DNA from: CBDCGV01 sp965216955
Lineage (GTDB): Bacteria > Bacteroidota > Bacteroidia > Chitinophagales > JADIYW01
Assembly (NCBI GenBank): GCA_965216955.1
Contig: CBDCGV010000016.1
Span: 1 to 64,000, forward strand
Direction: 5' to 3'
DNA: 64,000 nt
A program made the translations under genes and the position numbers. Below, one piece after another: positions 1-7,125 of this stretch (position 1 is its first letter; every line of letters starts with the position of its first letter). Below the pieces are notes generated by a model. It saw only the letters and a list, made by a program, of their open reading frames with translations, made no database searches and had not been told where the DNA came from.

Positions 1-923
1 ACATCCTTATTATTGAACCTTCCTACATAATATTTACTCAGTCCCCATTCCTCAAAACCATGGCTTCTTCTTTTTCCCATTTTAAGGTCATCAAAATCAC
101 TTAACGACACACTTGTGAGCATTCCAAACTTATTAAATCCAAAGCTAGCAGAGACATGTCCTGTCCTTTCAAGATTAGCACTTGAAAACCTAACTCCTGC
201 TGTTAACCCTACGGTCTTTTTGTCTTTCTTACGAGTAATGGCCGGATTATTAGTTATAAAATGCATTACTCCCCCTAACGCATCACTACCATAAAGTACC
301 GAACTTGGGCCAAAGACAACCTCCGCCTTACTTAAGGAAAAAGGGTCTATACTAACTACATTTTGTAAATGGCCATTTCTGTATATCGCATTATTCATGC
401 GGATACCATCTATTACAAGTAAAACTTTATTGGCTTCAAAACCTCTTAATACCGGACTTCCACCACCCATTTGAGATTTCTGCACAAAAACATTGCCCCC
501 TTGTGCCAATACATCTGCAGTAGTCTGAGGGTTTCGATAATCAATTTGTTGAGCACTAATTATCTGTACCTGATTTGGGATGTCAGAAATTTTCTCCTCC
601 TCCTTTCCGGCTGTTATAGTAATTTCATCTATCAGTACAACTTTTTGAGACATAAAAATGTGGAAACCACTAGCCATCAAATCTTCTAAAGTCAATTGCT
701 CTTGTCTAAAAGAAGGATGCTGAAAATTTAATGTATCCGTAAGTTCTAAACCTTTTAGCGTCACATTCCCCTCATTATCAGACTCTTCCCATATTTGTTG
801 ACGCTGATCAAAAACAAAAACACCTTTTATTGGTTTTAAATCTACCTTATTCACTACGGTAACTTCTTGACCATGGGTGCTAGATAAAATAAGTAAAGCT
901 AAAAGAAACAAAAAAGTCTTCAT
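1..923 (-). CDS. TonB-dependent outer-membrane receptor, heme-receptor-like (5' part only)
   Basis: Open frame from an ATG at 923-921 running off the window's left edge, so only about 307 N-terminal residues are visible and the barrel is missing. It begins with a signal peptide (MKTFLFLLALLILSSTHG), then a carboxypeptidase-regulatory-like segment (about residues 20-95), then a TonB plug domain (about 100-240) with typical phrases such as PVLRGFEANKVLLVIDGIRM and VVFGPSSVLYGSDALGG. The wording of the plug is like that of heme/hemoglobin receptors, which is inference only; the substrate is not shown. It starts 7 bases after the stop of the histidine kinase gene, so the two are probably one transcript. 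Confidence 0.88.
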   Translation of the reverse strand, partial: MKTFLFLLALLILSSTHGQEVTVVNKVDLKPIKGVFVFDQRQQIWEESDNEGNVTLKGLELTDTLNFQHPSFRQEQLTLEDLMASGFHIFMSQKVVLIDEITITAGKEEEKISDIPNQVQIISAQQIDYRNPQTTADVLAQGGNVFVQKSQMGGGSPVLRGFEANKVLLVIDGIRMNNAIYRNGHLQNVVSIDPFSLSKAEVVFGPSSVLYGSDALGGVMHFITNNPAITRKKDKKTVGLTAGVRFSSANLERTGHVSASFGFNKFGMLTSVSLSDFDDLKMGKRRSHGFEEWGLSKYYVGRFNNKD

Positions 924-930
924 CTCAATG

Positions 931-2091
931 TCACGTATTCAATTCGATCGCAAAGGTAGTGCCTTCATCTATTACTGATTCTCTCACAAATATCTTACCA
1001 TGATGATATTCTTCAACAATTCTTTTGCAAAGTGCTAATCCTAAACCCCATCCCCTCTTTTTTGTACTAAATCCTGGCTTAAATATATTTGAAAGCTGAG
1101 ACTTAGAGATTCCTTTGCCAGTATCTTTAATATTAATAGATAATTTCCCATTTTCCTTTTCTAAGAAGATTTGAATTCGCCCCTTCCCTTCTTCTAAAGC
1201 ATCTAATGCGTTTTTTAATAAATTCTCCAAAACCCAATCTAATAACGCTGCATTGGCATAGGCCATTGTATTATTAGGTAAATTATCTGACATGGTCATC
1301 TCCACTTTTTTTGGAGCTCGACGCGCCATATAATCAACGACCTTAATAACTACCGGAAAAATATCTATTCTTTCCAGGTCTGGCTTAGAACCAATCTTGG
1401 AAAAACGTTCAGCAACTAATTCCAACCGCTCTACATCTTTTTTCATATCGCTCACTGTTACCGGCGAATTTCGATTTAAGGCATTTTCATCTAAAAGATC
1501 CATCCATGCAGATAAAGAACTTATGGGCGTTCCAAGTTGATGTGCAGTTTCTTTAGCCATTCCTACCCAAACTCTATTTTGCTCTGCCCTTCTTGATGCA
1601 CTAAAAGCAACATAGGCTACCGCTAAAAACATGGAAATTAATGCCAATTGAATTAAAGGAAATAATCTAATCTTTCTTAAAATATTAGATTCTCTATAAT
1701 AAATGTATTGTTTCGTATCTCCAATGTAATCTATATTAATCTTTTGATCTTTTTTATTTAGTCTTTTGATGTGCTTGCTTAAATATGTAACTACATCTTT
1801 TTTATGCTCTGTCTCAAAATTCTTATGGAGTAATATACTATTATTAGCATCTGTAATAATTATAGGGATGAGGCTATTACTTTGAATAACTTCTAAAGAA
1901 GCTTCCAATTCTGCTTCGTTTCCATCATTAATAGATTTATAAGCATTTGCTATTTTTTCTACCCTCTTAATTTCCTCCACCGCAATTCGTTTGGCTAGCT
2001 TATTGGTATATATTAATGAGAAAGCAATGATGAGTGCCGCGGCAAATAAAAGAAGGCGCTTCCACCAGTTATGTTGCTGGTATATTTCCAT
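931..2091 (-). CDS. Sensor histidine kinase (membrane-bound)
   Basis: 386-residue two-transmembrane sensor kinase: membrane segments at about 12-28 and 143-163 enclose an extracytoplasmic sensor of about 110 residues. Then comes the HisKA helix with the phospho-acceptor His184 in ETAHQLGTP, and an HATPase_c domain with the N box (ENLLKNALD, about 289-297), DTGKG (323-327) and GWGLGLA (347-353). It should autophosphorylate in response to an extracytoplasmic signal and pass the phosphate to a response regulator, but no response regulator is in the window. It is the first gene of a two-gene unit with the TonB receptor, suggesting the kinase senses something linked to receptor-mediated uptake; that link is inference. 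Confidence 0.92.
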   Translation of the reverse strand: MEIYQQHNWWKRLLLFAAALIIAFSLIYTNKLAKRIAVEEIKRVEKIANAYKSINDGNEAELEASLEVIQSNSLIPIIITDANNSILLHKNFETEHKKDVVTYLSKHIKRLNKKDQKINIDYIGDTKQYIYYRESNILRKIRLFPLIQLALISMFLAVAYVAFSASRRAEQNRVWVGMAKETAHQLGTPISSLSAWMDLLDENALNRNSPVTVSDMKKDVERLELVAERFSKIGSKPDLERIDIFPVVIKVVDYMARRAPKKVEMTMSDNLPNNTMAYANAALLDWVLENLLKNALDALEEGKGRIQIFLEKENGKLSINIKDTGKGISKSQLSNIFKPGFSTKKRGWGLGLALCKRIVEEYHHGKIFVRESVIDEGTTFAIELNT

Positions 2092-2242
2092 TTAGATAAT
2101 TAACGACTAAATGTAAATAGTATTGGTGAAAATAAAAAGACAAAACAAACCAATACCCTATTTATAGACTATAATACCAAAAACAATCCTCTTACAGTTA
2201 ATTTAATTACCATAATTTAAATAAGTATTTGAAATAAGTCCT

Positions 2243-2250
2243 TATATTTG
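2243..2250 (+). promoter_or_regulatory. Candidate -7 promoter element for tRNA-Val
   Basis: TATATTTG matches the Bacteroidota -7 consensus TAnnTTTG and lies 21 bases before the mature tRNA 5' end. An AT-rich TTTA stretch near 2216-2219 is at a fitting distance for the -33 element. Confidence 0.55.
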
Positions 2251-2271
2251 CATCCGCTAATCAAAGCTAGA

Positions 2272-2346
2272 GGGCGGTTAGCTCAGTTGGTTCAGAGCAC
2301 TTGGTTTACACCCAAGGGGTCATAGGTTCGAATCCTATACCGCCCA
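2272..2346 (+). tRNA. tRNA-Val (anticodon TAC)
   Basis: Complete cloverleaf: acceptor stem GGGCGGT/ACCGCCC (7 bp), D arm GCTC/GAGC, anticodon stem CTTGG/CCAAG around loop TTTACAC (anticodon TAC, Val), T arm ATAGG-TTCGAAT-CCTAT. The 3' CCA is not encoded (CACAAT follows the discriminator A). A damaged second copy of the 3' half occurs at 6894-6949. Confidence 0.96.
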
Positions 2347-2350
2347 CAAT

Positions 2351-2380
2351 AAAAGTCACTAACGATCGGTGACTTTTGTT
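2351..2380 (+). terminator. Rho-independent terminator after tRNA-Val
   Basis: AAAAGTCAC (2351-2359) pairs with GTGACTTTT (2369-2377), 9 bp with a 9-nt loop, followed by a T-rich tail. A related but perfect 11-bp hairpin follows the tRNA remnant at 6955-6979. Confidence 0.7.
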
Positions 2381-2446
2381 ATTTAGAAGCTTTTCTCAAT
2401 TTCTTCTATTTCAAAATTTGCGTGCATTTGAATTGTTTATTTTATA

Positions 2447-3094
2447 TCAAATCAAAAAACTTCTATACCCAATTAATCTTCGCGACCAATAATTGGATTT
2501 ATTAATGTTTATAATTTGAACACCTTTCGAGCTGGATACGTGTATCATTTCTACTTCGCCGTTATCCAAGACATTGTATACTATACCAACATGACCAACA
2601 CTCCTTTTATTAATCCGAAAAAACACCAAATCCCCAATACCAATTTTACCAACCGAAAGTTTTGCACCACTTTTAAATTGTTGATGAGAAGATCGTGGAA
2701 GTTGTTCATCTAAAGCATTCTTATAAATGAATTTTGTAAAACCAGAACAATCAAATGAACTTGGGCCATTTCCACCATATTTATAAGGTGTACCAATATA
2801 GTTATCAGCTAACAAAACCAACTCCTGTCTTTCATCACTTAAAACATCTATTGCAGTATCATTTGTTGGTGTTAAAGTTTGAATATTTTTTACAGCCTTC
2901 TCGTTTCTTTTCCTGTACTTGTTATTTTTCTTTAGTTCCTCTCTTTGTTTTTTCTGTACTTCTTTTTCCTTTTTCCAAGCTTCATGTGCTCGTTTTTTTT
3001 CTTTAACATACTCTGGTTGAGCAAAACCAATGTTTATACAACCTATGAACACTAATAATAAAAAATACTTGACCATGCTAAAAATATTATTCAT
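2447..3094 (-). CDS. Secreted NlpC/P60 cysteine hydrolase
   Basis: Peptidoglycan endopeptidase-type protein. The start at 3094 gives MNNIFSMVKYFLLLVFIGC with a good signal peptide cut after GFAQ; the longest frame goes up to 3127 but adds a Cys/His/Trp-rich stretch unlikely in a signal peptide. Counting from that longer form, a highly charged Lys/Glu/Arg linker (about 41-80) precedes the NlpC/P60 domain (about 100-226), with catalytic Cys127 in SSFDCSGF, His179 in RSVGHVGIV and a third polar residue His196 in EMIHV. It should cut peptide bonds in the cell-wall stem peptide in the periplasm. It is single and on the minus strand, opposite to the genes that follow. Confidence 0.9.
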   Translation of the reverse strand: MNNIFSMVKYFLLLVFIGCINIGFAQPEYVKEKKRAHEAWKKEKEVQKKQREELKKNNKYRKRNEKAVKNIQTLTPTNDTAIDVLSDERQELVLLADNYIGTPYKYGGNGPSSFDCSGFTKFIYKNALDEQLPRSSHQQFKSGAKLSVGKIGIGDLVFFRINKRSVGHVGIVYNVLDNGEVEMIHVSSSKGVQIININKSNYWSRRLIGYRSFLI

Positions 3095-3214
3095 TAAAAG
3101 ACAAAAGTAATGCCAACACTGATACATAAAAGTATTTAAATGACCGCATCTTAAGAGCTATTTGGAGATTAGGGTTAAACCATTGTATATTAGTTAACAC
3201 TAAATTTAAGAAAG

Positions 3215-3739
3215 TTGAAACATTTACTACTAGTTGTTACGCTAGCAACATTTACCATTTTAAGCTGCAATACAAATACAGAGAAGAACAATGCCCACAC
3301 TACCAATGAATCCGATAACAATGCTGCTCTTCATCAAGACCTAAAACAAATTTTAATTTCTAACGACAAAGTGGTTAGAAATGTTGATTTCACAATGAGC
3401 AATCATTCAGTTACTTCTACTGAGTCGGCAACCCTCTTAAAAAATGAAGATGGGCTCCTCACATATTCAACTGATCTTGATGATCAATCATTCTTGGATA
3501 TAACCTACCATTTAGTTAATGATAAAGTGAGTAAAATTCAAATTGATATTTTTTCCAAGGATGAATCGACAGTAAACCACATCATGAAAAATTTAGAAAG
3601 TCATTTCGATAAAAACTATAAAAAGCGTTCTCATTTGTGGGATGGAACATTCGACAATTCAGATTTTACTGTTTTTATGAAGCGAATGGATGATACTCAA
3701 GAAAATTATGGCATATATCTTGTTTACGAAAAGTATTGA
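3215..3739 (+). CDS. Small lipoprotein of unknown function
   Basis: 174 residues from a TTG start; no ATG lies near the signal sequence. MKHLLLVVTLATFTILSC is a lipoprotein signal peptide with the lipid-bearing Cys at 18. The Asn/Thr-rich linker after it is followed by one alpha/beta-like domain of about 130 residues with no motif I recognise. It lies 21 bases before the low-complexity operon on the same strand and may be its first gene. Function unknown. Confidence 0.75.
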   Translation: MKHLLLVVTLATFTILSCNTNTEKNNAHTTNESDNNAALHQDLKQILISNDKVVRNVDFTMSNHSVTSTESATLLKNEDGLLTYSTDLDDQSFLDITYHLVNDKVSKIQIDIFSKDESTVNHIMKNLESHFDKNYKKRSHLWDGTFDNSDFTVFMKRMDDTQENYGIYLVYEKY

Positions 3740-3760
3740 TAAACATATAAAAGATAATTT

Positions 3761-4411
3761 ATGAAAAGGATAGTTTACATATTAACATTTATGGCTTTCT
3801 TAATTGGAGGGAATGTGCTTTCTACATATGCACAACCACCAGCAGTAAAAGAAGCTCAAGAAGAAAGGGAAAAAGCAAAGAAAGAAGCGGAAGCAGAACG
3901 TGAAAAAGAAAAAAAAGAACGTGAAGAAGAGAGAGAAAAATTAAAAAAAGAAGCAGAGGAAGAACGTGAGGCTGCTGCTAAAGAGCGCGAAGAAGAAAAA
4001 GAGGCGGCAAGAAAAGAGCGCGAAGAAGCACAAAAAGAGGCAGAAAAAGAACGTGAAGAAGCTAAAGCAGAGGCTGAAGAAGAACGTGAAAAAGAAAAAG
4101 CAGAGGCAGAAGAAGAACGAGAGAAAGAGAAAAAAGAACGTGAAGAAGAAAGGGAAAAGGAAAAAGAAGAAAGAGAAAAAGAGCAAAAAGAAGCTGAAGA
4201 AGAAAGAGAAAAGGAAGCCAAAGAGCGTGAGGAAGAAAAAGCAAAAGAAGAAGTAGAGCGTGAAGCTGAAAAGAAAAAAGACGAACTAGAACGGGAGAAG
4301 GAGAAAAAAGAAAAAGAGGCTGAGCGTGAAAAAGAAAAGGCAGAGGCTGAAGCGGAACGTGAGAAAGAAAAGTTGGAGCGCGAAAAAGAAAAAAAGAATA
4401 AGAACGATTAA
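3761..4411 (+). CDS. Secreted Glu/Lys/Arg-rich coiled-coil protein
   Basis: 216 residues: a signal peptide (MKRIVYILTFMAFLIGGNV, cut after STYAQ) followed by about 185 residues made almost only of Glu, Lys, Arg and Ala in EREKEKKE-like strings, predicted to be one long single alpha helix or coiled coil of about 28 nm. The repeat unit is near 7-8 residues but irregular. First gene of a tight plus-strand set: 18 bases to the next gene. Such charged helices act as spacers or scaffolds between membranes; no enzymatic motif is present. The open frames on the opposite strand here are only mirrors of the biased base composition. Confidence 0.8.
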   Translation: MKRIVYILTFMAFLIGGNVLSTYAQPPAVKEAQEEREKAKKEAEAEREKEKKEREEEREKLKKEAEEEREAAAKEREEEKEAARKEREEAQKEAEKEREEAKAEAEEEREKEKAEAEEEREKEKKEREEEREKEKEEREKEQKEAEEEREKEAKEREEEKAKEEVEREAEKKKDELEREKEKKEKEAEREKEKAEAEAEREKEKLEREKEKKNKND

Positions 4412-4429
4412 GTAAATAAAAGGGAAAGT

Positions 4430-4801
4430 ATGAAAGCGAAAATTATTAGTGCCATTATTGGCTGGATAGGTGGTATTGGAGGTGCACTCATCTTCGAACC
4501 CATTGATGGAATTTTAGATATTCTATTAAGCGATTTCTCTATAGGAGGTATTATTATTGGTATTTTAGGAAGTATTTTAGGCTCCAAAGCCAGCACATTA
4601 GGAGGCAAAATTGGATTCAATGTAGTGTTAGGACTTGTTGTATTTTTAGTATTTGGACTTCTTTCAAGTAACTTAGGAGTTGATCTTATTGCCGGAGCGA
4701 TCATAGGGATATTGGTTGCCTTAGCAGGACACTTTTTTGCAGACGATGTAGAACGCTTGGTTGATAAGGCAGACAATTTAATAGATAAAAATAAATCATA
4801 A
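4430..4801 (+). CDS. Small Gly/Ile-rich membrane protein
   Basis: 123 residues with three or four hydrophobic helices (about 5-25, 36-55, 64-85, 86-105) carrying many small residues (GGIGGA, GGIIIGILGSILGS), resembling the GlsB/YeaQ/YmgE-like or glycine-zipper class of inner-membrane proteins. The soluble C-terminus (ADDVERLVDKADNLIDK) is an amphipathic helix. It starts 18 bases after the coiled-coil gene and ends 5 bases before the next, so it is co-transcribed. It may anchor the charged proteins of this operon in the membrane; inference only. Confidence 0.75.
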   Translation: MKAKIISAIIGWIGGIGGALIFEPIDGILDILLSDFSIGGIIIGILGSILGSKASTLGGKIGFNVVLGLVVFLVFGLLSSNLGVDLIAGAIIGILVALAGHFFADDVERLVDKADNLIDKNKS

Positions 4802-4806
4802 ATAAA

Positions 4807-5415
4807 ATGGCTAGAAAAGGATTATTAGATAGAATCAAAGGTGCAGTATCGGAGGTTCAAAAGCAAAACAAAGAAAGTAAAAGACAAAAGACGGCAGAAG
4901 CGTCTGTTTTTAGGAACTTGAGAAAGAAGATCAAAGAAGCAGTTGATGGTTCTGATGAATCAGATGACAACACTACTGTTGCAAAACGCATACGTAAAAA
5001 AATACGAGAGGCACAACAGGAAAATGAAGCCAATCCAAAAGAGGAAACAGCGCCTAAAAGCTTATTTGATAAAGTAAGAAAAGCAGCTACAGCTAAATTG
5101 GCAGGTGATGATGAGGAAGAAACTGATTCATCAGAAGATACTTCTACTAAAACTAAACCAAAGAGGAATAAAAATAGACCAAACAAGGAAAAGAGAAATC
5201 CTGGAAAAGGAAAAGGTCAAGCAAAAAGAGCGGAAAAACAGAAAGAAAAAGACAAGCGCCAATCGGAGAAACTCAAAGAACGTCAAAAGCGTGAAGAAGA
5301 AAAGATGAAAGAGCGCCATAAAAGAGAGGAAGAAAAATTGAGAGAAAGAAATAAGCGTGAGGCGGAGAAATTAAGAGAGAAGAATAAGAAAGAAAGAGAA
5401 AAGAATAAAAAGTAA
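4807..5415 (+). CDS. Cytoplasmic Lys/Arg-rich protein with amphipathic repeats
   Basis: 202 residues without signal peptide. The first half has four short amphipathic helices of similar design (LLDRIKGAVSE, VFRNLRKKIKEA, VAKRIRKKIREA, LFDKVRKAATA), separated by acidic Ser/Asp linkers. The second half is a very basic tail ending in a KERQKREEEKMKER-type coiled coil. The design suggests binding to an acidic surface such as nucleic acid or membrane lipid, or partnering with the acidic/basic helix of the upstream secreted protein. Spacing to both neighbours is 5 bases. No known family recognised. Confidence 0.75.
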   Translation: MARKGLLDRIKGAVSEVQKQNKESKRQKTAEASVFRNLRKKIKEAVDGSDESDDNTTVAKRIRKKIREAQQENEANPKEETAPKSLFDKVRKAATAKLAGDDEEETDSSEDTSTKTKPKRNKNRPNKEKRNPGKGKGQAKRAEKQKEKDKRQSEKLKERQKREEEKMKERHKREEEKLRERNKREAEKLREKNKKEREKNKK

Positions 5416-5420
5416 TCGAC

Positions 5421-5633
5421 ATGGATCTTAAAACATCTGAATTAACGGAAGAAAATATTGATAGAGTTGTAGATCACTCTTTTTCTACAAAGTCAGAAAA
5501 GAGTGACCCTTCACCACCATCTGAACCAAGTCCCAAAAGTGAGAAGTCACCAAAAAGTGAGAAAAGCCCTAAGAGCGAAAAATCACCGAAAAGTGAGAAA
5601 TCTCTAAAAAGCGAAAAGTCGGCTTCATCTTAA
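5421..5633 (+). CDS. Short Ser-rich peptide with SPKSEK repeats; possible kinase substrate or RiPP-like precursor
   Basis: 70 residues: a leader-like part (MDLKTSELTEENIDRVVDHS) with helix propensity, then a Ser/Pro linker, then SPKSEK repeated four times, SLKSEK and the end SASS. The repeat codons differ freely at silent positions (Ser as AGT, TCC, TCA, AGC, TCT) while the residues stay fixed, which suggests selection on the peptide. It begins 5 bases after the upstream gene and ends 44 bases before a kinase-like gene with a PqqD-like N-terminus. The leader-plus-repeat design and this neighbour make it a candidate substrate; that role is inference. Confidence 0.72.
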   Translation: MDLKTSELTEENIDRVVDHSFSTKSEKSDPSPPSEPSPKSEKSPKSEKSPKSEKSPKSEKSLKSEKSASS

Positions 5634-5677
5634 ATAAACTGATCTAAGCCGAATTGTAAAAGTGCAAAGCTATTTTA

Positions 5678-6826
5678 ATGACAAAATATGTCCTTGCACA
5701 AAAGTACACATTACATAAAAAGTTAGGAGCCGATAGACAGCTTCTTGATAATGGCGAAGCGTGGGAATATTTTTTATGTAAGAATGGCGTTACTAATTTT
5801 GTTGTAAATAAATCCATTTACACATTTCTTTCCTTTTTCTCCTCCCCTCAATACATTAATAGTGCTATCAATACCTATGGAGGTATAGAAAGTTTGGCAA
5901 AGGAGCAGGTAAAGTCATTTGTTCAACAGATGGTTCAAAGGGGTGTATTAATAGAGTCGAAACCCAAACAAAAAACTTTACAAGGCAAATCGAATGATTT
6001 GCGATTTAAGATTGGTGATTGCTTCAAGGACTTGATCATTCTCAAGCTAATTGCAAAGCGAGATGAAACAGAGCTTTATCTCGCAGAAATTGAAAGTACT
6101 AGAGAAAAATTTGTTATAAAGACATTGAGAAAGTGTTTTAGTGAATCAGTTACTAACCAAAGTGCTTTTGATAAGGAGTTTTCTATTATGAGAACACTTC
6201 CTTTCCATCAGAACGTACGAAAGTTGATTGGATATTTTCCAGAACATCAGGTTGCTGTATTAGAACATATCGACGGAGTCAGTATTAGGAAATGGCTAAA
6301 AAAGGATAAGAGATTTTCTCAGAAAATGAGGCTTATTCAACAGATAATACAAGCTATAGCTCATCTTCATAAACATAAAATTGTTCATGGAGATATCCAT
6401 ACCAGTAATTTCTTGGTCAACACGAACCATAATGCTCACCTCATAGATTTTGGATATGCGCTTAGAGAACAAGATTTTGGCCAGGAAAATATATCTAAGG
6501 GAGGTATCTACGGTTATTTAGCTCCTGAGAAAATCAATAAATCTTCATTTGATTTTTTACGCTACGCTCCTGATTTTAGATCTGAAGTGTATCAACTCGG
6601 AATCCTTATCTACCGAATAATTTATGAGCAACTTCCTTTTACTGCTTTTACATGGAAAAAGCTATACCATCAAATTCAGAATGACAGTCGAAAATTTCCA
6701 AGAAAAACTCCGCACAAAGAAATTGTTCCAAAAGAATATATTGCTCTTTTAGAAAAGTGTTTGTGCAAAAATCCTGTTCAAAGATTTGAAAATGTAACAG
6801 AATTATATTTTAGCTTTCCCACATAA
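5678..6826 (+). CDS. Ser/Thr protein kinase-like protein with PqqD/RRE-like N-terminal domain
   Basis: 382 residues, no signal peptide or membrane segment. Residues about 15-95 look like a PqqD-type winged helix: a beta hairpin, then NKSIYTFLSFF, NSAINTYGG and a last helix SFVQQMVQRGVLIE. Residues about 110-380 are a protein kinase fold: a degenerate Gly loop, Lys148 in FVIK, Glu167, catalytic loop HGDIHTSN (237-244, Asp239 and Asn244), DFG (257-259) and APE (282-284). All core catalytic residues are present, so it is probably active. PqqD-like domains bind leader peptides of ribosomal peptides, so the likely client is the 70-residue repeat peptide just upstream; inference. There is no lanthionine cyclase or lyase domain. 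Confidence 0.85.
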   Translation: MTKYVLAQKYTLHKKLGADRQLLDNGEAWEYFLCKNGVTNFVVNKSIYTFLSFFSSPQYINSAINTYGGIESLAKEQVKSFVQQMVQRGVLIESKPKQKTLQGKSNDLRFKIGDCFKDLIILKLIAKRDETELYLAEIESTREKFVIKTLRKCFSESVTNQSAFDKEFSIMRTLPFHQNVRKLIGYFPEHQVAVLEHIDGVSIRKWLKKDKRFSQKMRLIQQIIQAIAHLHKHKIVHGDIHTSNFLVNTNHNAHLIDFGYALREQDFGQENISKGGIYGYLAPEKINKSSFDFLRYAPDFRSEVYQLGILIYRIIYEQLPFTAFTWKKLYHQIQNDSRKFPRKTPHKEIVPKEYIALLEKCLCKNPVQRFENVTELYFSFPT

Positions 6827-6893
6827 TTTTTATTGATTATAGATATAACAACAACATCCTTAAAGCTTTATAATTTTAAAGCCTTACCCACAA

Positions 6894-6949
6894 TTTACAC
6901 CCAAGGGGTTATAGGTTCGTTCCGAAAGTTCGGAACCTATACCGCCCAC
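6894..6949 (+). pseudogene. Decayed 3' half of tRNA-Val
   Basis: 6894-6919 matches 2305-2330 of tRNA-Val at 25 of 26 bases (anticodon loop to T loop), and 6936-6950 repeats its CCTATACCGCCCACA end. The T loop AAT is replaced by the self-complementary TTCCGAAAGTTCGGAA. There is no D arm or 5' acceptor strand, so it cannot make a tRNA. Rest of 6827-7125: the hairpin at 6955-6979 and AT-rich leader of the Crp/Fnr gene; no other gene seen. Confidence 0.85.
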
Positions 6950-6954
6950 AGATG

Positions 6955-6984
6955 AAAGTCGCTGATAATCAGCGACTTTTGTTA
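6955..6984 (+). terminator. Rho-independent terminator after tRNA remnant
   Basis: AAAGTCGCTGA (6955-6965) and TCAGCGACTTT (6969-6979) pair perfectly over 11 bp with a 3-nt loop and are followed by TGTTATTTT. It may now stop transcription of the kinase operon. It is a diverged copy of the hairpin behind the intact tRNA-Val. Confidence 0.75.
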
Positions 6985-7125
6985 TTTTAGGAAACATCTT
7001 ATTTCTTTCATTTTATCTTTCGCTAGTGCTTTGCCAATTTTTCAAAGAAATTGTCTCTCAATTTAAAGGACATTAGGTATGAAAAGTTATAACAATTATA
7101 TTGGAGAAAAATTAGAGCAATAAGA

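Noticed and set aside
471..689. 72-codon plus-strand frame inside the TonB receptor region
   Set aside because: The minus strand here encodes the clear plug domain of the receptor.
3856..4256. Several long open frames on both strands over the Glu/Lys-rich gene
   Set aside because: They are frames of the same A/G-rich DNA and give poly-Ser/Phe or poly-Lys strings; only the frame with signal peptide and operon spacing is credible.
2347..6950. Calling the whole stretch a genomic island
   Set aside because: tRNA-derived direct repeats are suggestive, but there is no integrase, excisionase or sharp change in base composition; kept only as a finding.
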